A stretch of DNA of 64,000 nucleotides, taken from contig NC_056053.1 in NCBI RefSeq assembly GCF_004379255.2, forward strand, positions 25,478,188 through 25,542,187, in the 5' to 3' direction. Below the pieces are notes generated by a model. The model did not search any database and had not been told where the DNA came from. It saw only the letters and a list, made by a program, of their open reading frames with translations. The DNA is from Salvia splendens. Lineage: Eukaryota > Streptophyta > Magnoliopsida > Lamiales > Lamiaceae. Positions 46,640 through 59,409 of this stretch are shown piece by piece. Position numbers and translations under genes: made by a program. Position 1 is the first letter of the stretch. The number at the start of each line of letters is the position of its first letter.

Positions 46640-47048
46640 GGGCGGCGCCGGAAGGGGCGGGACCGTGCGTGGATTAGGATTTTTTTTAAGTAATGTAACT
46701 TTTTTTTACTTTTTTAATTAATGTATTTTTAAAATTTTAATATTATTAGAGAATTTTCCCGTATATGTGTCGTAAATTTAATTCTGTATTTTGTATGATT
46801 GTTTAATAATTTGTTTTTAGTGCTGATGATGTGGCAAGGCTATGGCTGAGCTATTGCTTGTCCAGTTGCTAGTCCAGCTGATGTGGCAGGAGGAATTTAG
46901 TGCTGCTGATGTGGCATGGCTGGGCTATTGCTTGTCCGCCGACCACTAGAGATGCTCTTACCAATTTCCCATCTCCCATTTTCATTTTTGTATTTTAAAT
47001 TGTTAATTACCAAATATTTCTTTTTATTTAAACCAACCTTTTAGAATA

Positions 47049-49925
47049 ATGTATCACGCCCGTGCGATGCACGGGTCATTTTAATTTCTTCATATTTATT
47101 TCATTATGCGAAATAAAATTTGTGAAATAATAAACAAAAGAATATTCGACGTTCTCTTACTTTGGATTATACTTTTTCAATCACATTAACCCCACATGGC
47201 CACAAGAGTGCGTTTAAATACTAACTTTTCTTTAAAATGTCAATACGATCACATTAAAATTTCAACACATATTTGTGTTGACGTTTTAATAAACTGTCTT
47301 GACATTTCAATATCAGACTTAAAGTTAAATCACTTTTTAATTCTGTGAAAATATGAATTAATCGTTGAGTTATAACTGCAGGAGCAAGTTTACGTTGCAA
47401 TAATTTAAGATTGCACTGGTGAGACACTTCCTAATCGAGCTTCATTTCATTGCAATATAGTGACCCTATATACTAAAAACCCAAACCTTGAAACCTAAAT
47501 CCTAAACCCTTAACTTTAAAATATACTCATCATGACCAACAAATGAACAAATATCAATAAAATTCTCCCCCCGTCCCATTTCAATTTTACTTTGTTGATC
47601 ACTTATTCTATTTTGGGGGTTTTAGATCTGTATTTGATATATTACATTGGGTCGGCCTACTTGATAATCCTCACTGATAGTAGATTTTTTTTACCTGAAT
47701 CTTGGCTATAAATCTGATTATATGCTCATATCAAGAAAGTGCAATTTTAATTAAAAAAACATGACCTAATTCTGTTTTTTTTTTAAAATTTTGTGCAAAT
47801 CTATACATATATAAAAAGAGAGTGTTGGATCAATAAGAGTGGCTCGATCGACACATTTGAATCCTAAACCATAAACACTAAACTTTGAACTCTAAACCAT
47901 AAATACTAAACCCTGAACCCTATTAGCTTCTAGATTTGAGATCAATTAGAATGGCTTGATACACTTGAACACTAAACCATTAATCATAAACCCTAAACGC
48001 TAAACATTGAACCCTAGATCTAAACCGTTACCTTCATCTCAATTATATGGAGATATGTATTAGTATTAATTTTCATAAACTTTCTCACTTCCGCTTGGCC
48101 TAATTATCATAAAAACAAAAAAAATATTATTATGCATATTGAAATATGCATTTGCTAGACCGTCTCTGCGAAACCTTCAGTTCATGACGACGATAGCACG
48201 TCTGAGGCAGCAACACGACACTTTTTTTCCACCACGGTCATTAAAATTTTAATTAACAGAACTGGTATTTATAGAAAATTTAGTAGCTTTTGGCATTCTA
48301 ATTCCTTTTATATTCTTTTCTATTGACTCTTAGTGATTCCAATTTAATTTATTATAGTAATAAAATGGCATAGAAATTTTCTCGATGAATTTTTTTGAAT
48401 CTGAACCAAATGTATGTAGAAGTTCAACCACTACTCATGTTATTAGGTTTTATTGAATTAAATTTAATTCCACGATCATTGTCTTCCATTTATTAAAGAA
48501 ATACGTTATTAGTTACTATTAGAATTCTCCTAATCACACGTTTTACATTTAATCATATGTTTAATCAGCCATTTTATCTTTAATCGTATTAATTTTCAAC
48601 TAAAATGGTATTTCCATAAATATACAAAGGTGGAATGAAATACAATAATAAGTAATTGACTTTCCTTGGTAACTTAATACCATTTAGCCGGTAACGAATT
48701 TTTCAGAAGCCACTTGTCGTGTAATTTACAATTATACACTACACTATTGAAGTTATAGATATAGATATAATTATCAGTTAATATTTTATTTTTTATACAC
48801 TCCCGTGCTATGAACGGACTAAAATATTTTCAAACCAATAATTAAAATTATAAATTAATTAAATAAAATAAAAACAATGCTATACATGACACATTGTATT
48901 TATTCCAAAATGTAGTACTCCATACGACATCAAAAATAATTATGCACAGAAAAAAAATCACTTATTAAATAAACTCATGAATATTAATTAAAACATTTTG
49001 GATACCTAAAACAAATTGTAAACACATCAAAAATATATTATTTTGCTTGTAATTAATCGATAACTAAATATGTCTTTACTTTTAAGTTAATCACTAATCC
49101 ATCAATAATATACTCCTACAATTTTGTACCTAAAATACATAATACAAAAAAACTATCATCAACACAATTTTTTGTCATCTATAGTACAAGATAAAACTCA
49201 TTATGATGTTGGACTTGAAAACAAAAATATTTAAGCTCCAAGAATCTTATTTGTTCATTTCTCCTCCAACAATCAACAACCTAATGATATAAATACAATC
49301 TCTAGGGTTAGAATAATAAGAAACCAGCGCCCCTACATTCTCCCCGCTTTTCTCTCTTCCTCCTTCATCTATGCTTCCTTCACACTGCTTTTGTAGCACT
49401 CAAATAAACAAAACTTGGTGTATGTGTTGATCTTCTCGGCCTGCTGAATGTGGTAATTCTCACAATTACATTGGAATTTATAGAAGATCTTTATATCTTT
49501 TGGTATTCTTCCCACACTGACTTTTAGTATGTCCAGTATTAAAACTTAAATCAATAGTAGTAATTGTTTAGACCTTTCAAATAATGTTGATTGATTAAAT
49601 TGACCTTTTAAATAATGCAACGTTAGCTTAATTAAGATTATGATAATTTTCTGAAACTGGCCAATGAAGATGGACAAATTTATTAACAAAAACTAATTCT
49701 ATTAAATTTTTATTTTTTAAATTAAAATGGCAGTTTTGTAAATAATGGCAAAACTCCCCCTTCATATATGTATAGATGTAGTAGTAGGACAGATTGATTT
49801 ATATCTTAGGCTTGAAATATGTCATCGAGCTTGAAATATGTCATCGATCAATATATAATCTGAAATTTAAATTATTAATACTATCTATTTAGCTAGGTTT
49901 AAGAAGTCAATTTGTTTACTTCTTT
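47049..49925. other. Copy-B-specific AT-rich insertion, no gene
   Basis: Sequence similarity to copy A stops near 47048 and resumes near 49930, so about 2.9 kb is extra here. It contains CGCCCGTGCGATGCACGGG near 47056 and a CTCCCGTGCTATGAACGG relative near 48800, hairpin motifs common near ends of plant Helitron-like repeats. It also holds loose TAAACCCTAAA runs. No open frame, terminal repeat pair or target duplication could be fixed. Confidence 0.5.
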
Positions 49926-50338
49926 TTTTATAAATGAAAGGATGCAATAACTAATTGGACTTCCGAAATAAAAAGTAGTGCATGTAAAATTTCATTGAAC
50001 CGGGCCAATTCAACCTATAACTGCGAGTTCTTCATAATCCTAGGCCCATTTAGAAACTTGGGCCAATATATTTATGTAACGTTATTGTTTAGATCCATTA
50101 ACATAGATTTTATTAATGAGCTATATTTATAAATGTACGAATTAGTAACATTTAAAAATTTTATAGTGAAAAATCAACATTATATATTTACTCTTTCCAC
50201 AGTATAGATATTTACACTTTTTTCTATATTTAACATCGAATATTGTTTTCTATTTCACATTTTTTACGTGTTTATATTATTTTTCCAACTTGAAATGTCA
50301 CATTTTTAGTATTGAGAAAGAAAAAAAAAGCACGAGAT
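49926..50338. other. Right end of duplication copy B
   Basis: Matches 31690-32040 of copy A closely (GGGCCAATATATTTATGTAA, AGAAAGAAAAAAAGCACGAGAT-type end). Similarity stops at about 50338, the right edge of the duplicated unit. Confidence 0.7.
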
Positions 50339-50637
50339 TATACACATAAAATAATTTGTTTGTGCAGTTCAAGGATTTGAAACCCAAAACAAAAAATAAA
50401 ATAGATTTTCAAGATAGGGAATCGACCAATAAAAAAGATGCAGTCCTCCACGTGTCAGCAGCTCAAATAATCGGAGCATTGACCTGAGATATTGTGGATA
50501 GCATAACAATTCGGTCCCAAATTTCGCAACAAAAATCCGAAATTTTCCTCAATCCGAAGAGATAGAACGAGAAATTGCTTTAACTCCACAACCCATTAAT
50601 TGAATTTTTGCTGAATTAAAGGCTTCTCGGCCAAGGA

Positions 50638-52367
50638 ATGGCAGCGGCAGCATCCACTTCTACGGCGGCCGCCGTCGTCTTCATCCACCGCCTACCCGTC
50701 TCCAAACTCGGCGCGGTCCTCTCCCCCTTGCCCAACCGCCAATCTCTTTACTCCCCTCAGCTCAGACAGCTCAAAGGTACCCTTATTACTTTTGAGTATG
50801 CTTGTGTGTATGATGTTTAGAGATATTCAGATAGACCCTTGATCAATTGACACTTCAAATTGGATTTTGGGGTTCGAGTTGGATGTTAGTAGTTTGTTAT
50901 GAAGTTTGGAGAGAGAGAGTTACATGGTGAGTTTGGGGGCAATAGTTGCGGTTTTGTTGTACTTCAGTTGACTTGTCATTTTGGATATTGGGGTTGGAGT
51001 TACATTGTTAGTTTTTAATGAAATAGATATATGTTGAGAGAGAGAGGAAATGAAGAAAACTTGGATTCTTGAATTCTAGACCTTGATATGTTGTTTTTGC
51101 TTCAGTTCTAGTTTTTGAACTCTTAAACTCATGATTACTAGTGTATGCATTCATTCATTCATGTGCTTTAAAGGACTTGATCCTTGCCGTTAGGAGACTT
51201 CTTGTGTAAGTCGTCGATTGCAGTGTATGATGACTGGTGGAGATATTGTTTGCTTTTAGTCTTACAAGTAAACTCGTGCTCGCGATTTTGTTTGTGTTAG
51301 TTAACTAGGTGAAGTTTCCCGATTAAACTTTGAGCTCGATGGATCTTGATATTCTGCGTTACATGATTGGTTTTTGCATACAAACAGGGACCACGAGGTA
51401 TCCGGGTGTCCTGGTCAAGGCTTCTTCATCAGACGAGTCGTCGCTCGACTCTAATGAGCTGTTTGCTGATCTAAAGGAAAAGGTAATATTACTCCCAAAT
51501 TAGTGGATCAAGCTTCTAGCATTTGTAATACTTCGCCTCTTGATTGCAATTGCCTACTCGCCTGGAGTTCCTTTCTTGCTTGACTGCTTAACATACCCTT
51601 TCTCTCGTACTGCAGTGGGACGCCATTGAAAACAAGTCCACTGTACTCACCTATGGCGGTGGCGCAATAGTGGCCATTTGGTTGGCTTCGGTCGTCGTTG
51701 GTGCTGTCAACTCAGTCCCTTTAGTAGGTTCTTTTTGAAATCTTAAATCTGTGTGTCTGCTTATCTTTATATATAGCAAGCTACTCTATTATTTTTTTTC
51801 TGACTGTTTCTCTCATCAATTGTTGCAGCTTCCAAAGATCTTGGAGCTTGTTGGACTTGGATACACCGGATGGTTTGTGTACCGCTACCTTCTTTTCAAG
51901 GTACAATTTCAAAAGGATCGATTGCACCAGAAATCACAAGTCACGTCACGACCTACACACCAAATTGCAAATCTGAAACAACCTATAAGCTAATCAAATT
52001 TGTATATTTGTGTAGTTTAAAAGTTGTGTTGAATTTGCAATTTGGTGTAAAGGTTTTTAAATTTTTGAGCAACTAACCTATTTCCAAATTACTTCTCAAC
52101 AATTATAATGCCTCGGTTCACATAAATGACTCATTTATCCTGCAATTTCCTTCCTAATTCGAGCATTCCTAACTTGAAATAGAAACTAGAATTGTACGAG
52201 TATATATTAAACAGTTAGATGATAAATGAAACACCATGTGGAGCAAAAATCTTTTCTTCGCAAAGTCTGTGATTTTTGAGAAAGCTTATTGTGTTTCGCA
52301 GTCAAGCAGAAAGGAGCTGGTGGAAGACATCGAAGAAGTAAAGAAGAAGATCACCGGAACAGAGTAA
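50638..52367 (+). CDS. CURT1A: Curvature thylakoid protein 1A
   Basis: Five exons, 50638-50776, 51388-51482, 51616-51723, 51829-51900 and 52302-52367, give 159 residues with every junction in phase. The N-terminus is a Ser/Ala-rich plastid transit peptide. The mature part has the acidic helix ELFADLKEKWDAIENKSTVL, two membrane helices (GGGAIVAIWLASVVVGAV and ILELVGLGYTGWFVYRYLLF) and a C-terminal amphipathic helix (RKELVEDIEEVKKKITG). CURT1A oligomers sit at grana margins and bend the thylakoid membrane. It is intact and of normal length. The leader is at about 50500-50637. Confidence 0.96.
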
Positions 52368-53122
52368 GAACACATTGTGCAAGGTGTCATCTGCTTGTTT
52401 CAACCTCGGATAGGCTGCTTTTGTGTATTCTGCAGAAGGGGCATATGTCGTGTGTAATGTAGAATAGACCCTTGCGTATTTTGCCTCTTTCATAGTTTGA
52501 TTGCACTTGCAAATAATGTTTCAGCAGTGCACTTCGCATTAAGTTATTAAACAGCTTTGCTTGTTGATTCCATTCCCAACAAAGATTCAGTTAATGTTGA
52601 AATCACTGCATTTTGTTTATTCACATTGTTATAGCTAATGATATTTATGAGCCATCAACAGAAAGAAAAATGATTGCTTCACTAACACTGTGAAATGAAT
52701 CTTTGAATTAAAGAGAATACTTTTAAACCTGAGATGATAAGATGAAATGGCCTTTTTTCAGAGAGACCTAAAAGCTATTGTTCTCAAGACATTTAACATG
52801 AAAGAACTTATCTCAAAAACTACATCAAATTCCATAAAATAGCCCATTGAAGGTCAATAGTCACAACAAAATTTTCGACTTTTACAAGTGCAATAACACA
52901 TTCAACTATATGCTAGCATAATTCAAACACAACAGTATTTGCTTTTTTAATGTTTTACAACTGTGGAGCCAGATTATGAAAAAAGGATAGGAGGAGCTAT
53001 CACAAGGGGATTGTAATTCTGCTGAGAACCGGTATTTTTCCGAGGAAACAGCATCCTCTTTCTTACGCATTGCATCTTCGGTGCAGATTTAGAACCAAAA
53101 ATCTCATTTATGTATTGATGCA
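52368..53122. other. Convergent 3' region between CURT1A and PEX13
   Basis: Untranslated and intergenic sequence of two converging genes. No further gene or repeat was recognised. Confidence 0.5.
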
Positions 53123-55479
53123 TTACCTATCATCACCCCACACGCTATCCCAACCACCGCTTGGAGCAGCCTTGGGGCCCTCGATGTAGTTCTGGTTTCC
53201 TGGCTCTTTTGGGTTTTGTTCGGACTCCTAACATTCTAAGAGCAAACCCTCGATGTAGACCTTCAGCGCCTGGTGGATGAGCTCTTTTGGGTTTTGTTCG
53301 GACTCCTAACATTCTAAGAGCAAACCTTGCTAGCTCTCCATATAGCATTCCGGACCTATCAAAGAGCTGCAGAAGTGCAGAACCATTGAGGATTTCATGC
53401 ATGGGAACACATTTTGAGCTCAAAATAATAATATTTCTTTCTAATTCAAATTTTCTGTCTCAAGTTTTGACACTGAAATGGACATGGGTGGTAGGCTGGA
53501 GGCAGATACCCGAAGAAGGGCGGACATGAACATATGGAAAGCCTGAGTATTCTGGTCGATCAAGATTGCCACCCTCCCAAAGAAATTAACTACTCCTGAC
53601 ATCTGCCATTGTCAAACAAATTAAGCATAAAGGTTCAAATAGGGTGCTAGTGAGAAATGAGTGTAAAAGTTGCTAGAATAAAATCAAAATTTCAATGTTT
53701 TCGTAAGCTAGATTAAGTGAACAGCTATAAATCACTGGAATTGTTGTTTGGCTTAGCTCAGAGGTTGATGTACATAAAAAAGGAATGTTCAATAATGTGA
53801 TAATTTTCATGCTACTAATAGAATGTCTTGATGAGTTCTATAAATTTTCGGAATGTGGTTAGGGGTGGGGTTCTTTTGACACGACTGCAAATCACAACAT
53901 AAAATAAATTCACACTAATTCATTAATTATCATTAGATTTTTAAGAACCAGTTCAAGACAACTATGATATGATGACAATCCCTTTTGAACTAAACAAGAT
54001 AAGAAAGAAGGAAAAGGATGCTTTTAGCTCACCACCCGCATTAGCGAAATCCAGAAGCCTGGTAGTTGAGAAGGTGGTCCATACGGATTGTTTGGATCCT
54101 GTTCACCCTAAGCCCCCCCCCCCCCCCCCATGCCCATTCCATAGCCCCCCATAGGACCTCCCAAACCACCCCCCAAACCGCCACCATACATTCCTCCTCC
54201 ATACATGCTACCACCCCCATAAAGTCCACTGTGACCACCTCTATACATGCTATTACCATACATCCCACCACCAACACCCACACCCCCTCCAAGTCCCCCA
54301 TACGAAGAACCGTACATCCCACCTCCATATCCAGAGTTATAGTTTACACCCGTACCATAACCTGAATAAGAAAAAAAACAAATGTTATCGCATAGTAACG
54401 TAATCAAACAGAAACATAGTATATTACACCATAAATTAATACAGAAACATATTTATGATAAAGAAACATATGTTGCATTTCAGCTCCCATATTTCATGGA
54501 AGTCTAGTTTACATGTGCATCCACATTAGATACCTTCTCCAGTTAATGTGTAGCTTTTCCACATAAAAGTGCCTATCCTTCATGGAAGTCAAGCGTCCAT
54601 ATTTTATATGGGCAGCTTTTCCTTTTTATCAATGTGACTATGTTAATGTGCCAAATACTATAGGTTCTGAAAATGATCTTGATACATAGACCGGAGTTTC
54701 ATTTGGATAGCACTCAAAAAGGGGCAGGCATGTACACACCCCACTATAGCCATTTTTCTGCTCGTTTAAAAAGAAGAATCCATCAGTACCTCCATAAGTG
54801 CTCCCGTACGTCTGTTGCTGTCCCTGGAAGGGACAGGCTGGCCAACTGAATTAACTGTATTTCTTATAACATTTATATTGGTAGTCGAAACAACTTCACC
54901 AGGTTGAGCTGTCCCAGAAGCTTCTACGACTTCGCTCGTATTTCCAGCAGAGGGTGGCCTAAACGGTGCAGGACCAGAAGAAGATCCTGCTTTTCCCATG
55001 GTTTTGGAGGAGGACCGCTAGCTGCACCAGGATTTAGCCACGTTACACACAGATTATCTATGACAGAATTTAGTCTTGACTTTAAACATATTGGCAGAAT
55101 TCCCTAAATTATTGTATACTGAGAAAAATCACGGCTTCGAGGATTGAGATGAATGAATATACAACAAAAGCCCTACACCAATTGAATCTATAAACATAAG
55201 GAATTTGTTTTGCCTGTGTGCGATCGAGCTACTAATTGAAAGTTTCCAGCCAGCAGCACAATCAACTATACGGGATATGAACTATTAATAAGACGCAGCA
55301 AATTCAACGGATTAATGATCTTTGGTCATTCAAATTAATTGTAAATAGTACCAACAAAAAATGAATGAAATAACCAACTACACCTAGAAATACAGAAAAT
55401 TCAACGAGAGTGTAGCTATGGAGAGTCGGATTTAGTGGAATTCCTCTTACATACCAGCTGCTTGGCCGTTGTTTTCCAT
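53123..55479 (-). pseudogene. PEX13: Peroxin 13 (PEX13), several frame disruptions
   Basis: Exons on the minus strand: 55455-55479 (MENNGQAA), 54790-55021, 54033-54361, 53510-53602 and 53123-53366. PEX13 is a peroxisomal membrane docking factor for PEX5 and PEX7 import receptors. Visible parts are a Pro-rich N-terminus, a Gly/Tyr/Met repeat region (MYGGGMYGG), GFWISLMRV, NFFGRVAILIDQNTQAFHMF and LFDRSGMLYGELARF. Disruptions: a 1-bp shift at EKAG (near 54990), a shift after VPSR (near 54830), a run of 17 C at 54113-54129 with an in-frame TAG, and a 79-bp tandem duplication at 53200-53327 repeating GVRTKPKRA and shifting the tail. All but the TAG are indels, so assembly error is an alternative to pseudogenisation. 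Confidence 0.8.
53200..53327. repeat. 79-bp-spaced tandem duplication in PEX13 last exon
   Basis: GAGCTCTTTTGGGTTTTG and about 30 further bases recur with a 79-bp offset (copies near 53200-53248 and 53279-53327). 79 is not a multiple of three, so the normal C-terminal frame (NYIEGPKAAPSGGWDSVWG) is lost. Confidence 0.8.
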
Positions 55480-56354
55480 TGACGGGAAGAGTCTTCAAAC
55501 CTAGAGTAGAGAGAGAAGAATAAAGAGATGATAAATTGATCGGCCAAAATAAAACAGAGTTCACTGTTTATCAGAAATGTTTTTTTTGGCAAAGCGAAGA
55601 AATTTCATCGAAAATGGAGAAAAAGGTGGGCGGACCCCAATCGGTCTTCGTTAAAGGGCCGCCTCAGCCCAATTATTATTTTGGACTGAATAGGGAGTAG
55701 TCTTACCACTTCCGAATATTTTATACTTGCTCCATCATTAATTAACTCGATTTGAATTTTACGTAGATTTTAAAAAAATAACAAAAAATACAGTTTTATA
55801 TATTAATTTTATAGGGTCTATTATTAGTTCTCGAATTCAACATTAAAAAAATTAATAGCCCATAGCAAATAAATTCAATTAATCCCCTAAAAATCAGATC
55901 ATAAGTAAATTAACCGCCGCCTCTGTCTGCTCTTAAATAGTCAGAGTATTTCTATAGATTAGCTGCAGAGATAAATTATACTGCACGTAGTATTTTGTTA
56001 ATTCCTTGTGATTTCGTCCTATTTTTTTCACAAAATGACATTATAATAAAAATGTACTAATACGAGGATTCCATGCATAGGAAAATAATCAAATCTTAAC
56101 AATGCTCGTTTTTGTATAAAGATTTAGCACTAAATAACAACATCTAGTGGTAGTACATAAATTATAGGGGTGACAAATCGTACATAAATTAGCACGGGCG
56201 TTGCAGAGATTTGATCCAAGCACTCAGTAATGCTTGTTCTTTGCAATTTAATGAGAAACTTCTGCTTGCAGAGGTTGGTAAAGTAAACTACATGGTGGCA
56301 TCACAGAATGTATGTACATGTATTGGTAACTGATGTATTTATTTGCTGTCACAG
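55480..56354. other. PEX13 5' flank and spacer
   Basis: It holds the PEX13 promoter side. I searched it for upstream exons of the deubiquitinase (especially the Cys box) and found none. It is AT-rich. Confidence 0.5.
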
Positions 56355-58009
<1,655 letters not shown>

Positions 58010-59409
58010 TTTTATTTGGCACCGTTTTGTCTGTAAATTAACTGTAACATTGCTGTTTAAACACTTAAAAGAATTCATAGAGCCTATAGGAAAATTATGA
58101 GGTTACAGATAGCAAAGGCAAAAAAACTTATATCTGATAAGATTTTGATTTGGGAAATGAAGTATTGCTGTGACATAGATGGTGAATGTGCCTATCAGAC
58201 CTTTTGGACTGCAAACAATACTTGTAGTAGGCTGCTAGCATATCTTGTTTATAATGTTGTAAATTTTGTCCTCTGACTTCTGCACAACCTGTTGTTAAGT
58301 GGATTTTGCCTTGAATCGAGCTGTCAGGTTACACTTCTGTCCGATGAGGAGGGTGCAGATAAAATCCTGATCCTCTTGAAAACCACTACCGAGGGACTGT
58401 CTCAATTGTAGCTATGCTGTGGGAGATCATGGTAAGGGAGTAAGTATCGTCTGATGTCAAGTGTTAGTGCTTTCTTTAACTGTATTAGCAGATAGTCTTA
58501 ACATGGTCTTCAACTATCAGTTGCGCTTTCTTTCTTTAGCTATTTATCATTATCAGCAGTTAGTCTCAACAAGGTCTTCAGCTATTAGTTGCTTTCCTTC
58601 TTTAACTGTTTATCATTATTATCAGAAAGTCTTAACATGGTGTTCAGCTATTTGTTGCTTTCTATCTAGTTGGTGGTAGTGGTGGCTGATCCTGATTGGA
58701 TCAACTTGTGGAGTCTGTTCGGGCTCAGAAAAATTCCAAAAAATCGAACGGAACACATTTCGGTTGAAATGGCTTCATTTATTCGGGTTGGTTAAAATTT
58801 AACCAAACTTATGAAAATTGAGTTCCAGTCTGTTTTGCTTTTCTTTAACTGGGCTTTCTTGTTTTTGACTTGCTAACCCTTGCTCCATGTTGCCTCTTGA
58901 GGATAGTTGGTGCCATGTCTTATTTTACATCTCATCTTGTCATCATTATATAGTTGATTAACACTAAGAGAACACGTTTCTTTAATAATTTGATACACCT
59001 AGGGGGTCCCCTCATAGTTTTCAGTTCTAGTGGTAGTTATTATGTTTTTATTTTGCTGTATTTTAACGAATTATAGCATTAAATTGTGAAAATAAAGTTT
59101 TTTGCTGTGATGATCGTTTCTCTGAACTTTGCCATGTCAACTAAGAAGAATTATTTATCAAAGATGATATCGGTAGTCGAAAGTAATTATGTTTCAGTTG
59201 AAGTTGTCAATTCTTTATTCCCACCTTCAATTAACATAAAGCAAAACCAAAGAGGAGCTTAGTCAACAACTTTCGTTCAAAATGCTATCATTTTTTGTCC
59301 AGTTTGCAATTTACCCCTAATATACATAAATATACACTCTCTCTCACACACACAATATAGCTAGAGAAAGTTACAGAGAGAGAAGTAAAGAGCGTGGAGA
59401 GAGATAGAG
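58010..59409. other. Intergenic region
   Basis: A local tandem-like repeat occurs at about 58480-58670 (GTCTTAACATGGTCTTCAGCTAT variants, three times). GA-rich sequence at 59335-59405 is the leader of the next gene. No other gene was seen. Confidence 0.5.

Larger units (their letters stand above)
42898..46957. mobile_element. 4-kb palindromic Harbinger-type element: two ORF1 genes head to head
   Basis: The left end GAGCATCTGTAGCGGTTAGCGG and the right end, reverse-complemented, GAGCATCTCTAGTGGTCGGCGG open two arms of nearly 2 kb. These arms are inverted copies of each other, including ORF1, its 3' region and TGCCACATCAGC subterminal repeats. They meet at a GC-rich centre (about 44870-45160). 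Flanks are TAA on the left and TTA on the right. The intact counterpart in copy A reads CTAATTA (31124-31130), so there is no clean target duplication. There is no transposase. Confidence 0.85.

Noticed and set aside
47860..48020. Interstitial telomere repeat (TAAACCC-like runs)
   Set aside because: The units are irregular and interrupted. They look like AT-rich drift, not a telomeric array.
12944..50338. CRISPR array, operon or bacterial-type defence system
   Set aside because: The sequence is plant nuclear. The tandem repeats are satellites without unique spacers, and genes have introns.
54066..54365. Pro/Thr/His-rich plus-strand ORF opposite the PEX13 Gly-rich exon
   Set aside because: Antisense of a Gly/Tyr repeat, with no support.
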